DNA of 64,000 nt from CALKJU01 sp046349355. GTDB taxonomy: Bacteria; Pseudomonadota; Alphaproteobacteria; Geminicoccales; Geminicoccaceae. Under the pieces are notes generated by a model, which saw only the letters and a program-made list of their open reading frames with translations, was not told the origin of the DNA and did not search any database. The position numbers and the translations under genes were made by a program. Where the stretch lies: positions 62,001 through 126,000 of the forward strand of contig JAXMCM010000015.1 in NCBI GenBank assembly GCA_046349355.1. Direction: 5' to 3'. This document shows, piece by piece, positions 36,650-46,389 of this stretch; the stretch's first letter is position 1, and each line of letters begins with the position of its first letter.

Positions 36650-37822
36650 ATGCCCGACTTCGCGACGCTCTCGACGACGTGGAACTACCCGACGACGGTG
36701 CTGTTCGGTGCCGGGGCGATCCGCAAGGTGGCGAAGGCTTGCCGCAACGCCGGCATCGCGCGGCCGCTGGTCGTCACCGACGCGGGCCTGCGCACGAGCG
36801 CGATCATCGAGCAGGTGCAGGGCATCCTCCGCGAGGACGGGCTCGCCCCGGGTCTGTTCGCCGACGTCCGCTCCAATCCGGTCGCCGCCAACGTCGCCGC
36901 CGGCCTCGAGGTGCTCCGCGGCGGCGGCCACGACGGCGTGGTGGCAGTGGGCGGCGGCAGCGGCCTCGACGCCGGCAAGGTGATCGCCTTCATGGCCGGT
37001 CAGGCCCGGCCGATGTGGGACTTCGAGGACATCGGCGACTGGTGGACCCGGGCCGATCCGGCCGGCATCCGCCCCATCGTCGCCGTGCCGACGACGGCCG
37101 GCACCGGCAGCGAGGTAGGGCGCGCCGGCGTGATCACCGACGAGGCGACGCACACCAAGAAGATCATCTTCCACCCGCTGATGATGCCGAAGACCGCCAT
37201 CCTCGACCCGCTGCTGACGGTCGGCCTGCCGGCGAAGCTGACGGCCGGCACCGGCATGGATGCGCTCGCCCACTGCCTCGAGGCCTACCTGGCACCCGGC
37301 TACCATCCGATGGCCGAGGGCATCGCGGTGGAGGGCATCCGGCTGGTCAAGGAGGCGCTGCCGCGCGCGGTCCGCGACGGTGGCGACCTCGAGGCGCGCG
37401 GCAAGATGCTGACCGCCTCGGCCATGGGCGCCGTCGCCTTCCAGAAGGGCCTCGGCGCCATCCACAGCCTGAGCCACCCGATCGGCTCGGTCTACGACAC
37501 CCACCACGGCCTGACCAACGCCGTGTTCATGCCCTACGTGCTGGCCTTCAACCGCCCGGCCGTCGAGGACAAGCTCGCCCGCCTCGGCGCTTGGCTCGGG
37601 CTCGGCGGCGGATTCGACGCCGTCCAGGGCTGGATCCTCGGGTTGCGCGAGGAGCTGGGCATCCCGGCCACGCTGCAGGGCCTGAACGTCGGCAACAACC
37701 GCTTCGACGAGCTCGCCGAGATGGCGGTGAAGGATCCCACCGCCGGCGGCAACCCGCGCGAGCTGACAGTCGCGGCGGCGCGCTCGCTGCTCGACCACGC
37801 CTGGGCCGGCAGCGGCATCTGA
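36650..37822 (+). CDS. Iron-containing alcohol dehydrogenase
   Basis: 390 residues of the group III ADH family. The nucleotide-binding GGGSGLDAGKV is near residue 103, and the metal site residues are in GTGMDALAHCLEAY (Asp, His) and GAIHSLSHPIGSVYDTHHG (two His). VPTTAGTGSEVGRAGVI is the cofactor phosphate loop. It would interconvert an alcohol and an aldehyde or ketone with NAD(P). Start chosen at the ATG beginning the family-like MPDFATLSTTWNYPTT. No neighbour hints at the substrate. Confidence 0.92.
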   Translation: MPDFATLSTTWNYPTTVLFGAGAIRKVAKACRNAGIARPLVVTDAGLRTSAIIEQVQGILREDGLAPGLFADVRSNPVAANVAAGLEVLRGGGHDGVVAVGGGSGLDAGKVIAFMAGQARPMWDFEDIGDWWTRADPAGIRPIVAVPTTAGTGSEVGRAGVITDEATHTKKIIFHPLMMPKTAILDPLLTVGLPAKLTAGTGMDALAHCLEAYLAPGYHPMAEGIAVEGIRLVKEALPRAVRDGGDLEARGKMLTASAMGAVAFQKGLGAIHSLSHPIGSVYDTHHGLTNAVFMPYVLAFNRPAVEDKLARLGAWLGLGGGFDAVQGWILGLREELGIPATLQGLNVGNNRFDELAEMAVKDPTAGGNPRELTVAAARSLLDHAWAGSGI

Positions 37823-37935
37823 CCCCTGCCCGGCGGCCGGCAAGCCTTGGTTAATCCGTCGCCCGTAGGGTCTCCGGCGAGGCGGCCGCAGCCGTGCCGC
37901 CACGGTCCTGCCCTGCTCCGGAGAAGCGCTCGCCG

Positions 37936-39261
37936 ATGAACGGCCGGATGCTCGTCGAGTCGCTCTGGGTCCTGGTCACGCGCCTCGCCAACCGCGGCTC
38001 GAACTTCCTGGTGTTCCTGCTGCTCGCCCGCAGCCTGCCGGTGGCCGACTTCGGGCTCTACGGCTACGTCGTGGCGACGACCATGGTGGTGTCGGTCGCC
38101 TGCGACCTCGGGCTGCGGCAGGCGGCGGCGCAGCAGATCGGCCGCGGTGGCGCCAATGCCGCGGCCGTCACCTCGCTGCTGCTGCTGCTGTGGCTGCCGC
38201 TGGGGCTCGCCGCCGGTCTCGGCGCCGCCGTCTCCCTGCACTGGGGCGACTTCTCGCTGACGACCGGCACGCTGGCCCTGGTCGCCGGCTCGACCGCCGC
38301 CATGCTGCTGATCCGCATGGGCCAGGGCGTCTTCCTCGGCCAGGGCGCCATCCGCGCGCTGAACCAGTCGGAGCTGGTCTCGCGCGTGGTGATGCTGAAC
38401 GGCACCATCGCCCTGTGGCTGCTCGGCCGGCTCGACCTCGTCGCGGCGCTCTGGCTGCTGCTGCTGGCGCATGCCGCGGCGGGCCTGTGGCTGGTGATCC
38501 AGCTGCGCGGCCTGCTGACCCTGGCGCTGCCGGAGGGCGCGCTGATCCGGCGGATGCTGCGTGCCGGGATCGCCTTCGCCTCCGGCATCCTGCTGATGAT
38601 CCTGATGGGCCGGGTCGGCATCTGGGTGGTCAACGCCAAGCTGCCGGCCGACTCGCTGGGGATCTATTTCGGCCTGCTGCGGCTGTCGGAGATGATCGTC
38701 GAGGTGGCGACGGCGGTCGGCGTCGTGCTGTTCAGCCATGGCGTCCGCTCGGCCTCGGATGTTGCCGCCGCCCGCGACTCGGTGCGGGTGGCGCGCCTGG
38801 TGCTCGCCGTGATGGCGGTCTGCGCCGCCTTGCTCGCGCTCGTCGCCGGACCGTTCCTGCGGGTGATGCTGGGAGCGGAGTTCGCCCCGCATGTCACCGC
38901 GTTCCGCATCCTCCTCGCCGCCGCCATCCCCGCCTGCCTGACGATGATGCTGTTCCCGAGCCTGACCGCGCGTGGCCATGCCCGCTTCGGCGCCATCGTC
39001 TTCGGCCCCGGCGTGGCGGCCAACGGCCTCCTGACCTGGTGGCTGGCGCCGTCCGGCGGCGTCGCCGGCGCGGCACTGGCCGTGCTCGCCGCCAACCTGC
39101 TGGTGGCGGTGATCCTGATGCTGCTGTTCCGCCGGCAGATCGGCACCGGCCTGCGCGAGATGATCCTGCCGAGCCTCGAGGACCTGGGCGAGATCAGGGC
39201 CATGGCGATGCGCCGGCTGCGCCGCGGCCGCAGCCCGCTGGTGCAGGCCGGCCCGGGCTGA
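37936..39261 (+). CDS. Polysaccharide flippase-like membrane protein (Wzx/MATE-type)
   Basis: 441 residues with about twelve membrane helices. LVTRLANRGSNFLVFLLLAR at the N-terminus and ADFGLYGYVVATTMVV are typical of Wzx/polysaccharide-biosynthesis flippases that move undecaprenyl-linked sugars or related lipids across the inner membrane. The tail (after about 410) is basic and cytoplasmic. It stands alone with no glycosyltransferases nearby, and its stop abuts the stop of the convergent hyfI gene. Confidence 0.8.
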   Translation: MNGRMLVESLWVLVTRLANRGSNFLVFLLLARSLPVADFGLYGYVVATTMVVSVACDLGLRQAAAQQIGRGGANAAAVTSLLLLLWLPLGLAAGLGAAVSLHWGDFSLTTGTLALVAGSTAAMLLIRMGQGVFLGQGAIRALNQSELVSRVVMLNGTIALWLLGRLDLVAALWLLLLAHAAAGLWLVIQLRGLLTLALPEGALIRRMLRAGIAFASGILLMILMGRVGIWVVNAKLPADSLGIYFGLLRLSEMIVEVATAVGVVLFSHGVRSASDVAAARDSVRVARLVLAVMAVCAALLALVAGPFLRVMLGAEFAPHVTAFRILLAAAIPACLTMMLFPSLTARGHARFGAIVFGPGVAANGLLTWWLAPSGGVAGAALAVLAANLLVAVILMLLFRRQIGTGLREMILPSLEDLGEIRAMAMRRLRRGRSPLVQAGPG

Positions 39262-39783
39262 TCAGGCCTCCATCAGCGCCAGCAGCCCCTCGAGCAGCTG
39301 CGTCGGCGTCGGCGGGCAGCCGCGGATGTGCAGGTGGACCGGCAGCACCTCGCTGACCGCACCGGTCTCGCCGGCAAGGGCGTAGGAGCCGGCGAACACG
39401 CCGCAGCCGGCGGCGCAGTCGCCGACCGCCACGACCCAGCGCGGCTCCGGCGTGCAGTCCCAGGTGCGCTGCAGGGCGAAGGCCATGTTCCGCGTCACCG
39501 GCCCGGTGACCAGCAGGACGTCGGCATGGCGCGGGCTGGCGACCACGTGGAAGCCGAAGCGCTCGAGATCGTAGACGATGTTGTTGAGGGCGTGGATCTC
39601 CAGCTCGCAGCCGTTGCAGGAGCCGGCGTCGACCTCGCGGAACGACAGCGAGCGGCCGAGACGGCGCCGGGCCGCCCGGTCGACCGTCCGGGCAAGCTCG
39701 GCCAGGGCATCGGCCGACGGGCGCGGGGCCGGCAGGGTCGCCGGCCGGCCGACCAGGCCCTCGAGCAGGATCCGCCGGGTCAA
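39262..39783 (-). CDS. hyfI: Hydrogenase-4-like subunit I (NuoB/HycG family)
   Basis: 173 residues, the small iron-sulfur subunit of the complex. Cys56 and Cys59 (GSCNGCE), Cys123 (VGDCAAG) and Cys155 (RGCPPTP) supply the four ligands of the terminal 4Fe-4S (N2-like) cluster, so electron transfer to this point is retained. Start is TTG at 39783, six bases after GGGAGGCGG and just past the hyfG stop. It is the last gene of the six-gene operon. No ferredoxin-type subunit (HyfA or HyfH) is encoded. Confidence 0.9.
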   Translation of the reverse strand: MTRRILLEGLVGRPATLPAPRPSADALAELARTVDRAARRRLGRSLSFREVDAGSCNGCELEIHALNNIVYDLERFGFHVVASPRHADVLLVTGPVTRNMAFALQRTWDCTPEPRWVVAVGDCAAGCGVFAGSYALAGETGAVSEVLPVHLHIRGCPPTPTQLLEGLLALMEA

Positions 39784-39796
39784 GCGCCGCCTCCCG

Positions 39797-41320
39797 TCAC
39801 AGGTCGTGGCCCGAGTAGGAGCAGTTGAAGCTCTTGTTGCACAACGGGAAGTCGGCGACGATGTTGCCCTCGACGGCGACTTCCAGCAGCGGCCACTGGA
39901 ACCACGACGCATCGCGCGGATGGCAGCGCTCGATGCACAGGCCGGGCGACAGGCGCAGCCACACCAGCAGGTCGCCGCGGAAGGCCTCGACCAGGGCCAT
40001 GCCCTCGGCCGACCGGGGTGGCGGCGCCAGCGCCGTCCGCAGCGGCCCGCCGGGCAGCGCGTCGAGCAATTGCTCGATCAGGCCGAGGCTCTGGCCGATC
40101 TCCCGGATGCGGATCCAGACCCGGGCGTCGACATCGCCAGCCTCCAGCACCGGCACCTCGAAGCTCAGCCGGTCGTAGGGCGGATAGGGCACGGCCCGGC
40201 GGCCGTCGAAATCCCGGCCCGAGGCGCGCCCGACATGGCCGCCGGCCGCCCACTGCCGGACGAGCGCGCCGTCGACCCTCCCGGTCGACACCGTCCGGTC
40301 CTGCAGCGACGGCGTGCTGTCGTAGAGATCGACCAGCCTCGCGAACCGGGTCCGGGTGCCCTGCACGAGTGCCGCGAGCTGGCGGCGGCCGGCATCGTCG
40401 AGGTCCGCCGCGACCCCGCCCGGCACCACCCGGTCCATCATCAGGCGATGCCCGAAGCAGGCGTCGGCGGCCTGCAGGACCTGCTCGCGCAGGTAGCCGC
40501 AGTGGGCGAGCATGACGGCGAAGGCCGCGTCGTTGCAGATCGCCCCGACGTCGCCCAGATGGTTGGCGACGCGCTCGAGCTCGGCCATGACGCCGCGCAG
40601 CGCGTGCGCCCGTGGCGGCGCCTCGACGCCGAGCGCCGCCTCGACCGCGCGGGCGAAGCCGAACGCATAGGCCACCGTGCTGTCGCCCGAGACGCGGCCG
40701 ACGATCCGTGCCGCCTCGTCGACCGGCGTCCCGACCAGCCGCCGCTCGATGCCCTTGTGCACCCAGCCCAGCCGCTGCTCGAGGCGGACGACGGTCTCGC
40801 CGTTGGCGGTGAAGCGGAAATGGCCCGGCTCGATGATCCCGGCATGCACCGGCCCGACCGGAATCTGGTGCAGGCCCGGTCCCTCGACGGGCAGGAAGGC
40901 ATAGGCGCTGAAGGCCGGGCGATGCGGCGTCGCCGGGCCCATGGGCTGGACCAGCGGCCACTGGCCGTGATCGAGCCAGGGCCGGTCGTCGGCGGCGCCC
41001 TCGGGCAGCAGCCCGAACAGGTCGTAGACGGTCCGCTCGAGGCGGATGGCCGGGGGATGCACGCGGCCGACGGAGGGGAAGCGGCCGGTCGAGGCGTCGA
41101 TGCTGGCGACGGCGAGCGTGCCTGCCGGCGGATCGCGCAGCGCCATGTGCACCAGCGGGGGATCGCCCCAGAGGCCGACGAGCTCGAGACGGCCGCCGGC
41201 GAGGCTGGCAGCGAGCGCCTGCCAGGCCGCGGCGCCGACAGGATAGCGCGGCCACGGCCGGTGCCCGGCCACGGGCTCGATGCCATCGAGGATGCTGGCG
41301 AGGCCCGGCAGGTCGCTCAT
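39797..41320 (-). CDS. hyfG: Hydrogenase-4-like large subunit G (NuoC/NuoD fusion) lacking nickel ligands
   Basis: 507 residues fusing a NuoC-like domain (about 1-130) to a NuoD/HycE-like domain. True group 4 hydrogenases bind nickel with two Cys pairs; here the first motif, normally RxCGxC, is RVSGDS at 209-214, and the C-terminal DPCxxC is replaced by DFPLCNKSFNC at about 491-500. The nickel-iron site therefore cannot form. This matches the Ehr (energy-converting hydrogenase-related) complexes, so the name hyfG reflects ancestry only. Start at 41320 overlaps the hyfF stop as ATGA. Confidence 0.9.
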   Translation of the reverse strand: MSDLPGLASILDGIEPVAGHRPWPRYPVGAAAWQALAASLAGGRLELVGLWGDPPLVHMALRDPPAGTLAVASIDASTGRFPSVGRVHPPAIRLERTVYDLFGLLPEGAADDRPWLDHGQWPLVQPMGPATPHRPAFSAYAFLPVEGPGLHQIPVGPVHAGIIEPGHFRFTANGETVVRLEQRLGWVHKGIERRLVGTPVDEAARIVGRVSGDSTVAYAFGFARAVEAALGVEAPPRAHALRGVMAELERVANHLGDVGAICNDAAFAVMLAHCGYLREQVLQAADACFGHRLMMDRVVPGGVAADLDDAGRRQLAALVQGTRTRFARLVDLYDSTPSLQDRTVSTGRVDGALVRQWAAGGHVGRASGRDFDGRRAVPYPPYDRLSFEVPVLEAGDVDARVWIRIREIGQSLGLIEQLLDALPGGPLRTALAPPPRSAEGMALVEAFRGDLLVWLRLSPGLCIERCHPRDASWFQWPLLEVAVEGNIVADFPLCNKSFNCSYSGHDL

Positions 41321-42765
41321 CCCAACAGGCTCGCCACATGCTGGAACCAGGCGACGACCGGCGGCGGCAGCCACAGGCCGCCGCACAGGACGATGGCGAG
41401 GTGGGCGAACAGCGGCACGTAGGTCGCCTTCGCCGGCTCGGTCGAGCCGGTCGGCGGGCCGAAGATCACGCCCTGCAGGCGCATCATCAGCGCGCCCAGC
41501 GCCAGCAGCAGGCCCAGCACCAGCGGAACGGCGAGCAGCGGCTCGCGGGCGAAGGTCGAGGTGACGACCAGGAACTCGGACATGAACACGCCCATCGGCG
41601 GCAGCCCGGCGATGGCGATCACGCCCAGCGCCAGGCCCCAGGCGAGCAGCGGATGCGTCGCCCCCAGCCCGCGCAGCTGCGACAGGCGCTGCGTCCCCTT
41701 GACCTGGGCGATGTGGCCGACGGCGAAGAAGATCGCCGACTTGGTCAGGCTGTGCATCGTCATGTGCAGCAGCCCGGCGAAGTTGGCGAGCGGCCCGCCC
41801 ATGCCGAAGGCGAAGGTGATGATCCCCATGTGCTCGATCGAGCTGTAGGCGAACAGCCGCTTGATGTCGCGCCGGCGGTAGAGCATCAGCGCGGCGAACA
41901 CGACCGAGACCAGGCCCATCGTGATCATCAGCGGGCCCGGCGCCAGCGCCGCCGCGTTGCCGGCCATCACCATCTTGAAGCGCAGCACGGCGAACAGGGC
42001 GACGTTCAGCAGCAGCCCCGACAGCACCGCGGAGATCGGCGTCGGTCCCTCGGCATGGGCGTCGGGCAGCCAGGCGTGCAGCGGCGCCAGGCCCACCTTC
42101 GTCCCGTAACCCAGCAGCAGGAAGACGAAGGCGAGGTTGAGCAGGGCCGGGTCGAGGCGGTGCGCCTCGCCGACCAGCCGGCTCCAGGCCAGCGCCGGCA
42201 GCCCCTCGCCCAGCACTTCCTGCGCCGCGAGGTAGACGAGGATCGTGCCGAAGAACGCGAGGGCGATGCCGACGCTGCCGAGGATGAAGTATTTCCAGGC
42301 GGCCTCGAGCGCCTCGGCGGTCCGGTAGATCCCGACCATGAGCACGGTCGTGAGCGTCGCCACCTCGATCGACACCCACATCAGCCCGACATTGTTCGAC
42401 AGCAGCGCCAGGCTCATCGCCCCGAGCATGGCCTGGTACATGGCGTGGTAGAAGCGAAGGTAGAGCGGCGTCAGCCGGCCGGTGTCGATCTCGTGCTGGA
42501 TGTAGGTGGCGCTGAAGATGCTCGTGGTGAAGCCGACGAAGGTATTGAGCGCGATCAGGTAGACGTTGAAGTCGTCGACGAGGATGAAGTCGCCCGGCGC
42601 CGGGCGTGCGGTCAGCAGGACGAGGGCGCCGATCCAGGCGACGAGGGTCGCCAGGATGTTCAGCCGGGCCGAGAGCCGGTAGCTGCGGATCACCGCCAGC
42701 GCGACGATCGCCACCGCCGGCGCGCCGATCACGGCCCAGACCGCCAGCGAGCCGAGGTCGCTCAA
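41317..42765 (-). CDS. hyfF: Hydrogenase-4-like membrane subunit F (NuoN/NuoL-type)
   Basis: 482 residues, antiporter-like ion-translocating subunit with about fourteen helices. GYGTKVGLAPLHAWLPDAHA carries the conserved channel lysine, and MWVSIEVATLTT holds the helix-5 Glu. Start is TTG, overlapping the hyfE stop as TTGA. One of two antiporter-like subunits in the operon (the other is hyfB), giving the complex two proton or sodium channels. Confidence 0.92.
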   Translation of the reverse strand: MSDLGSLAVWAVIGAPAVAIVALAVIRSYRLSARLNILATLVAWIGALVLLTARPAPGDFILVDDFNVYLIALNTFVGFTTSIFSATYIQHEIDTGRLTPLYLRFYHAMYQAMLGAMSLALLSNNVGLMWVSIEVATLTTVLMVGIYRTAEALEAAWKYFILGSVGIALAFFGTILVYLAAQEVLGEGLPALAWSRLVGEAHRLDPALLNLAFVFLLLGYGTKVGLAPLHAWLPDAHAEGPTPISAVLSGLLLNVALFAVLRFKMVMAGNAAALAPGPLMITMGLVSVVFAALMLYRRRDIKRLFAYSSIEHMGIITFAFGMGGPLANFAGLLHMTMHSLTKSAIFFAVGHIAQVKGTQRLSQLRGLGATHPLLAWGLALGVIAIAGLPPMGVFMSEFLVVTSTFAREPLLAVPLVLGLLLALGALMMRLQGVIFGPPTGSTEPAKATYVPLFAHLAIVLCGGLWLPPPVVAWFQHVASLLG

Positions 42766-43427
42766 GCGCGGTCTCCGCGGAACCGGTCGAGGGCCTGGAC
42801 GTCGACGCTGTCGAAGCGCTCGCGGATCCTGAACAGGAAGATGCCGAAGACGATGAACGCGATCAGCACCGAGAAGGCGACGCTGATCTCGACGACCAGC
42901 GGCATGCCCCGGGCACCCGTGGCGGCGAGGATCAGCCCGTTCTCGAGCGACATGAAGCCGACCACCTGGCTGACCGCGTTGCGCCGGGTGATCATCATCA
43001 GCAGGCCCAGCAGCACGACGGCCAGGGCGAACGCGACGTCCTCGCGGGCCACGGCATCGCTGCTCACGGTCACCGGCAGCACCACGAGGATCGCCAGCGC
43101 CGTCAGCGCGATGCCGGCCAGCATGGTCAGGCCGACGCCCACCACCTGCTCGACGGAACGATGGATGCCCAGCCGCACGACGATCCGGCGAAGCGCCACC
43201 GGGATGACCAGCGCCTTGAAGACGAGCGCGATCAGCGCCGTCACGTAGAGGTGCGGCGCATCCTGGATCCAGGCCTGCCAGGCCACCGCCAGCGACAGCA
43301 CCAGGGCATGCAGCGCGAACGCGTTCAGCATGCCGTACATGCGGTCCTGGTAGAGCAGCATGAAGCTCACCAGGACCATGCCGCCGGCGAGCAGGTGCGA
43401 GATGTCGAAGGCGAGGCTGCCGGTCAT
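42762..43427 (-). CDS. hyfE: Hydrogenase-4-like membrane subunit E (NuoK-type)
   Basis: 221 residues with about six helices. The C-terminal half, GFMSLENGLILAATGARGMP, is the NuoK-like region with its membrane-embedded glutamate. The ATG at 43427 shares one base with the hyfC stop (TGATG); a GTG one codon earlier is also possible. It links the antiporter-like subunits to the catalytic arm. Confidence 0.9.
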   Translation of the reverse strand: MTGSLAFDISHLLAGGMVLVSFMLLYQDRMYGMLNAFALHALVLSLAVAWQAWIQDAPHLYVTALIALVFKALVIPVALRRIVVRLGIHRSVEQVVGVGLTMLAGIALTALAILVVLPVTVSSDAVAREDVAFALAVVLLGLLMMITRRNAVSQVVGFMSLENGLILAATGARGMPLVVEISVAFSVLIAFIVFGIFLFRIRERFDSVDVQALDRFRGDRA

Positions 43428-44383
43428 CACATGCCCCGCGAGACGAACAGCAGCAGCGTGGCGAGAAAGCCCAGCATCAGCGCGCCGCCGAGAAACTCGC
43501 CGACCCGGAACACCCGCATCTTGGCGATGCTGGTCTCGAAGACGGCGAGCAGGCAGCCGCCGACGGCGAGCTTGACCAGGTAGGTCGCCAGCCCGGCCAG
43601 CATGGCGACCGGGCCGCTGCCCGGCGTCGCCATGCCGTAGGGCAGGAAGAGGCAGCCGATCATCGAGACGTAGAGCAGCAGCTTGAGCGCCGCGGCCGCC
43701 TCGATCATCGCCAGGTGCCGGCCCGAGTACTCGAGCACCATGGCCTCGTGGACCATGGTCAGCTCGAGGTGCGTCGCCGGGTTGTCGACGGGGATGCGCC
43801 CGTTCTCGGCGATCGCCACCATCACCAGGGCGACGAGCGACAGGCCCAGCGACACGCGCAGGCCGACGTCGTGGGACAGGATGTAGCCGGCGATGCCGGA
43901 AAGCTGCGTCGTCCCGGCGAAGAGCGCCATCGTGAAGGCGATGAGCAGCATGGCCGGCTCGGCCAGCGACGCGATCATCATCTCGCGCGAGGCGCCGATC
44001 CCGCCGAAGCTGGTGCCGACATCCATGCCGGCGAGCGCCAGGAAGAAGCGCGCGGTGCCGAGCAGCGCCACGATGGCGATGAGGTCGACCGACCAGTTGA
44101 ACAGCAGCCCGGTGGCGAAGGTCGGCACCAGGGCCGCCGCCACCCAGATCGCGGCGAAGATCACGTAGGGCGCCACGCGGAACAGCCAGGACGCGTTCTC
44201 CGCCAGCAGGGCGTCCTTGCGCAGCAGGCGGAGGATGTCGCGATAGGGCTGGACCAGCGCCGGCCCGCGCCGGCGCAGCAGGCGCGCCTTCACCTTGCGC
44301 ACCAGGCCCAGCAGCAGCGGGGCGAGCAGCAGCACGAGGAGCATCTGCACGCCCTGGGCGAGGAACGCCTCGATCAGCGCCAC
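43427..44383 (-). CDS. hyfC: Hydrogenase-4-like membrane subunit C (NuoH-type)
   Basis: 318 residues, eight helices. QPYRDILRLLRKDALLAENA and ENGRIPVDNPATHLELTMVH are the signature segments of NuoH/HycD/HyfC, which form the quinone-tunnel or entry point of the membrane arm; the acidic residues of the second are conserved. Start is GTG, overlapping the end of hyfB by ten bases. Confidence 0.93.
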   Translation of the reverse strand: MALIEAFLAQGVQMLLVLLLAPLLLGLVRKVKARLLRRRGPALVQPYRDILRLLRKDALLAENASWLFRVAPYVIFAAIWVAAALVPTFATGLLFNWSVDLIAIVALLGTARFFLALAGMDVGTSFGGIGASREMMIASLAEPAMLLIAFTMALFAGTTQLSGIAGYILSHDVGLRVSLGLSLVALVMVAIAENGRIPVDNPATHLELTMVHEAMVLEYSGRHLAMIEAAAALKLLLYVSMIGCLFLPYGMATPGSGPVAMLAGLATYLVKLAVGGCLLAVFETSIAKMRVFRVGEFLGGALMLGFLATLLLFVSRGM

Positions 44384-46389
44384 AGCGCCACCACCGCCAG
44401 CAGGGAGACGAGCGCCCCGAACATCAGGGAAAGGTACATGCGGATGGTCAGGAACTGCAGCCGGTTGAGCCGGTCGGCGACGCCCAGCACGGTGTCCCCG
44501 ACCGGCCGGTACAGCGTATCCCAGACCAGGTCGCGCAGACTGACGGAGAAGCGGGCCGGACGCAGGTCGCCGGGTCGCGGCATGTCGACCTGCTCGCGCG
44601 CCCGGAACGCCAGCGTGCCGAAGACCCGGCGGATCGGCTGGCCGAAGCTCGAGGCGCCGTACTGGGTATTCGTCGCCGGCTCGGGATAGCCGCAGTCCCA
44701 GATCGGTCCGCGGGTCACGCGGCGCGAGGCGAGGCGATGGACGAGGCCGGCGACCAGGCTTGCGGACACCGCGATGAACAGCAGCAAGATCAGGCCGTTG
44801 TAGGAGCTCTGCCGGGGATCCACCGGCACCAGCGACAGCCAGCCGAGGCCGCCCTGCGCCGGCAGCGTGACGCCGCGGTTCAGCTCGGCGACGACGGGCC
44901 GCAGCATGTCGATCACCGGCCCCGGAAACACGCCGAGCAGCACGCAGAGCGCGGCGGGGATCGCGAGGCCGGCCAGCGACCAGCGGTCGACCTCATGCGC
45001 CGACGCCGCCTCGGCGGTACGCGGCCGGCCGAGGAAGACCACGCCGTAGGCGCGGACGAAGCAGGTGGCGGCCAGCGCCGCGGCCAGGGCGAGAAGCGCC
45101 CCGACCGCCGGCGACAGGAAGCGGAGGGTCCAGGACGGGACCTCCGGGCTCTGCAGGACGGCCTGGAAGAGCAGCCACTCGGAGACGAACCCGTTGAGCG
45201 GCGGCAGCGCCGAGATGGCGCAGGCGCCGACCAGCATCAGGGCGCTGGTCACCGGCAGGCGATGGATCAGCCCGCCCTGCCGGTCCATGTCGCGACTGCC
45301 GGTGGCGTGCAGCACGGCACCGGCGCCCATGAACATCAGCCCCTTGAACAGCATGTGGTTGAGGGCGTGCAGCAGCGCCGCGGTGAGGCCGAGGGCCATG
45401 CCGGCCGACAGCCCGCTGCTGCGGAACGCCAGCGCCAGGCCGATGGCGGCGAAGATGAAGCCGATGTTCTCGACCGTGCTGTAGGCGAGGAGCCGCTTCA
45501 GGTCGGTCTCCATGATCGCATAGAGCAGGCCGAGCACGGCCGAGGCGGCACCGACGACCATCAGCAGCGGCCCCCAGAACGGCGCCGGATCGCCGATCAG
45601 GTCGAGGAGCAGGCGCAGCGCGGCATAGACGGCGATCTTGGTCATCACGCCGCTCATCAGCGCCGACACGTGGCTGGGCGCCGCCGGATGGGCGAGCGGG
45701 AGCCAGGCATGCAGCGGCACCAGGCCGGCCTTCGAGCCGGTCCCGACCAGCACCAGCGCGGTGGCGAGGATCGTCACCCACGGCGCATGCCGGGTCAGGC
45801 GCATCGTGGCGAAGTCGTAGCCGCCCTGGGCGCCGGCCAGGAGGCCGAACGCCAGCAGCAGGCAGGCCGTCCCGATCGCCGCCATGAGGAGATAGACCAG
45901 CGCCGCCCGGCTGTTCTCGGGGTCCTCCGGACGCGCCAGGACCAGCGCCCAAGAGCTGAGCGACATGAACTCCCAGGCGACCAGGAAGGTGAACGCGTCG
46001 TCGGCGAGGAGCACGAGGTGCATGGCGGCGAGGAACGCCGGAACGAAGGGCAGGACGCGGCGCGGCTCGGGCTCGTCGAGGCCGTAGCCCATGGCGAAGA
46101 TGCAGGCGATCAGGCCGCCGAGGTCGACGATGAGCAGGAAGAAGCTGGCGAGGGCGTCGATCCGCAGGTGCAGGCCGATCCACGGCAGCCCGAGCGGCAG
46201 GACCAGCGAGGACGGCGCGGCGGCCCCGACCAGCCGGCCGAGGACGAGGACCGCGCCGATCGCGCACAGCGCCGCGGCGAGGCCGTAGACCCGGCGCGTC
46301 GCCGCCGCCGCCGGAGCCGGCAGCAGACCGGCACATGCCGTGAGCAGGAGACCCAGGGCCACGAGCAGGATCGGCACGACGCCGGTCAC
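44374..46389 (-). CDS. hyfB: Hydrogenase-4-like membrane subunit B (NuoL/HycC-type)
   Basis: 671 residues, the largest antiporter-like subunit, with about sixteen helices and a soluble C-terminal extension containing WDCGYPEPATNTQYGASSFG, a HyfB/HycC feature. VAWEFMSLSSWALVL carries the helix-5 Glu and GSKAGLVPLHAWLPLAHPAA the channel Lys. First gene of the operon, started at the GTG at 46389 with GGAAAG about ten bases upstream. A 242-base divergent region separates it from a DMT transporter gene and should contain the operon promoter. Confidence 0.93.
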   Translation of the reverse strand: MTGVVPILLVALGLLLTACAGLLPAPAAAATRRVYGLAAALCAIGAVLVLGRLVGAAAPSSLVLPLGLPWIGLHLRIDALASFFLLIVDLGGLIACIFAMGYGLDEPEPRRVLPFVPAFLAAMHLVLLADDAFTFLVAWEFMSLSSWALVLARPEDPENSRAALVYLLMAAIGTACLLLAFGLLAGAQGGYDFATMRLTRHAPWVTILATALVLVGTGSKAGLVPLHAWLPLAHPAAPSHVSALMSGVMTKIAVYAALRLLLDLIGDPAPFWGPLLMVVGAASAVLGLLYAIMETDLKRLLAYSTVENIGFIFAAIGLALAFRSSGLSAGMALGLTAALLHALNHMLFKGLMFMGAGAVLHATGSRDMDRQGGLIHRLPVTSALMLVGACAISALPPLNGFVSEWLLFQAVLQSPEVPSWTLRFLSPAVGALLALAAALAATCFVRAYGVVFLGRPRTAEAASAHEVDRWSLAGLAIPAALCVLLGVFPGPVIDMLRPVVAELNRGVTLPAQGGLGWLSLVPVDPRQSSYNGLILLLFIAVSASLVAGLVHRLASRRVTRGPIWDCGYPEPATNTQYGASSFGQPIRRVFGTLAFRAREQVDMPRPGDLRPARFSVSLRDLVWDTLYRPVGDTVLGVADRLNRLQFLTIRMYLSLMFGALVSLLAVVALWR

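Noticed and set aside
39797..41320. HyfG as an active nickel-iron hydrogenase subunit
   Set aside because: The nickel-binding cysteine motifs are absent at both ends of the protein.
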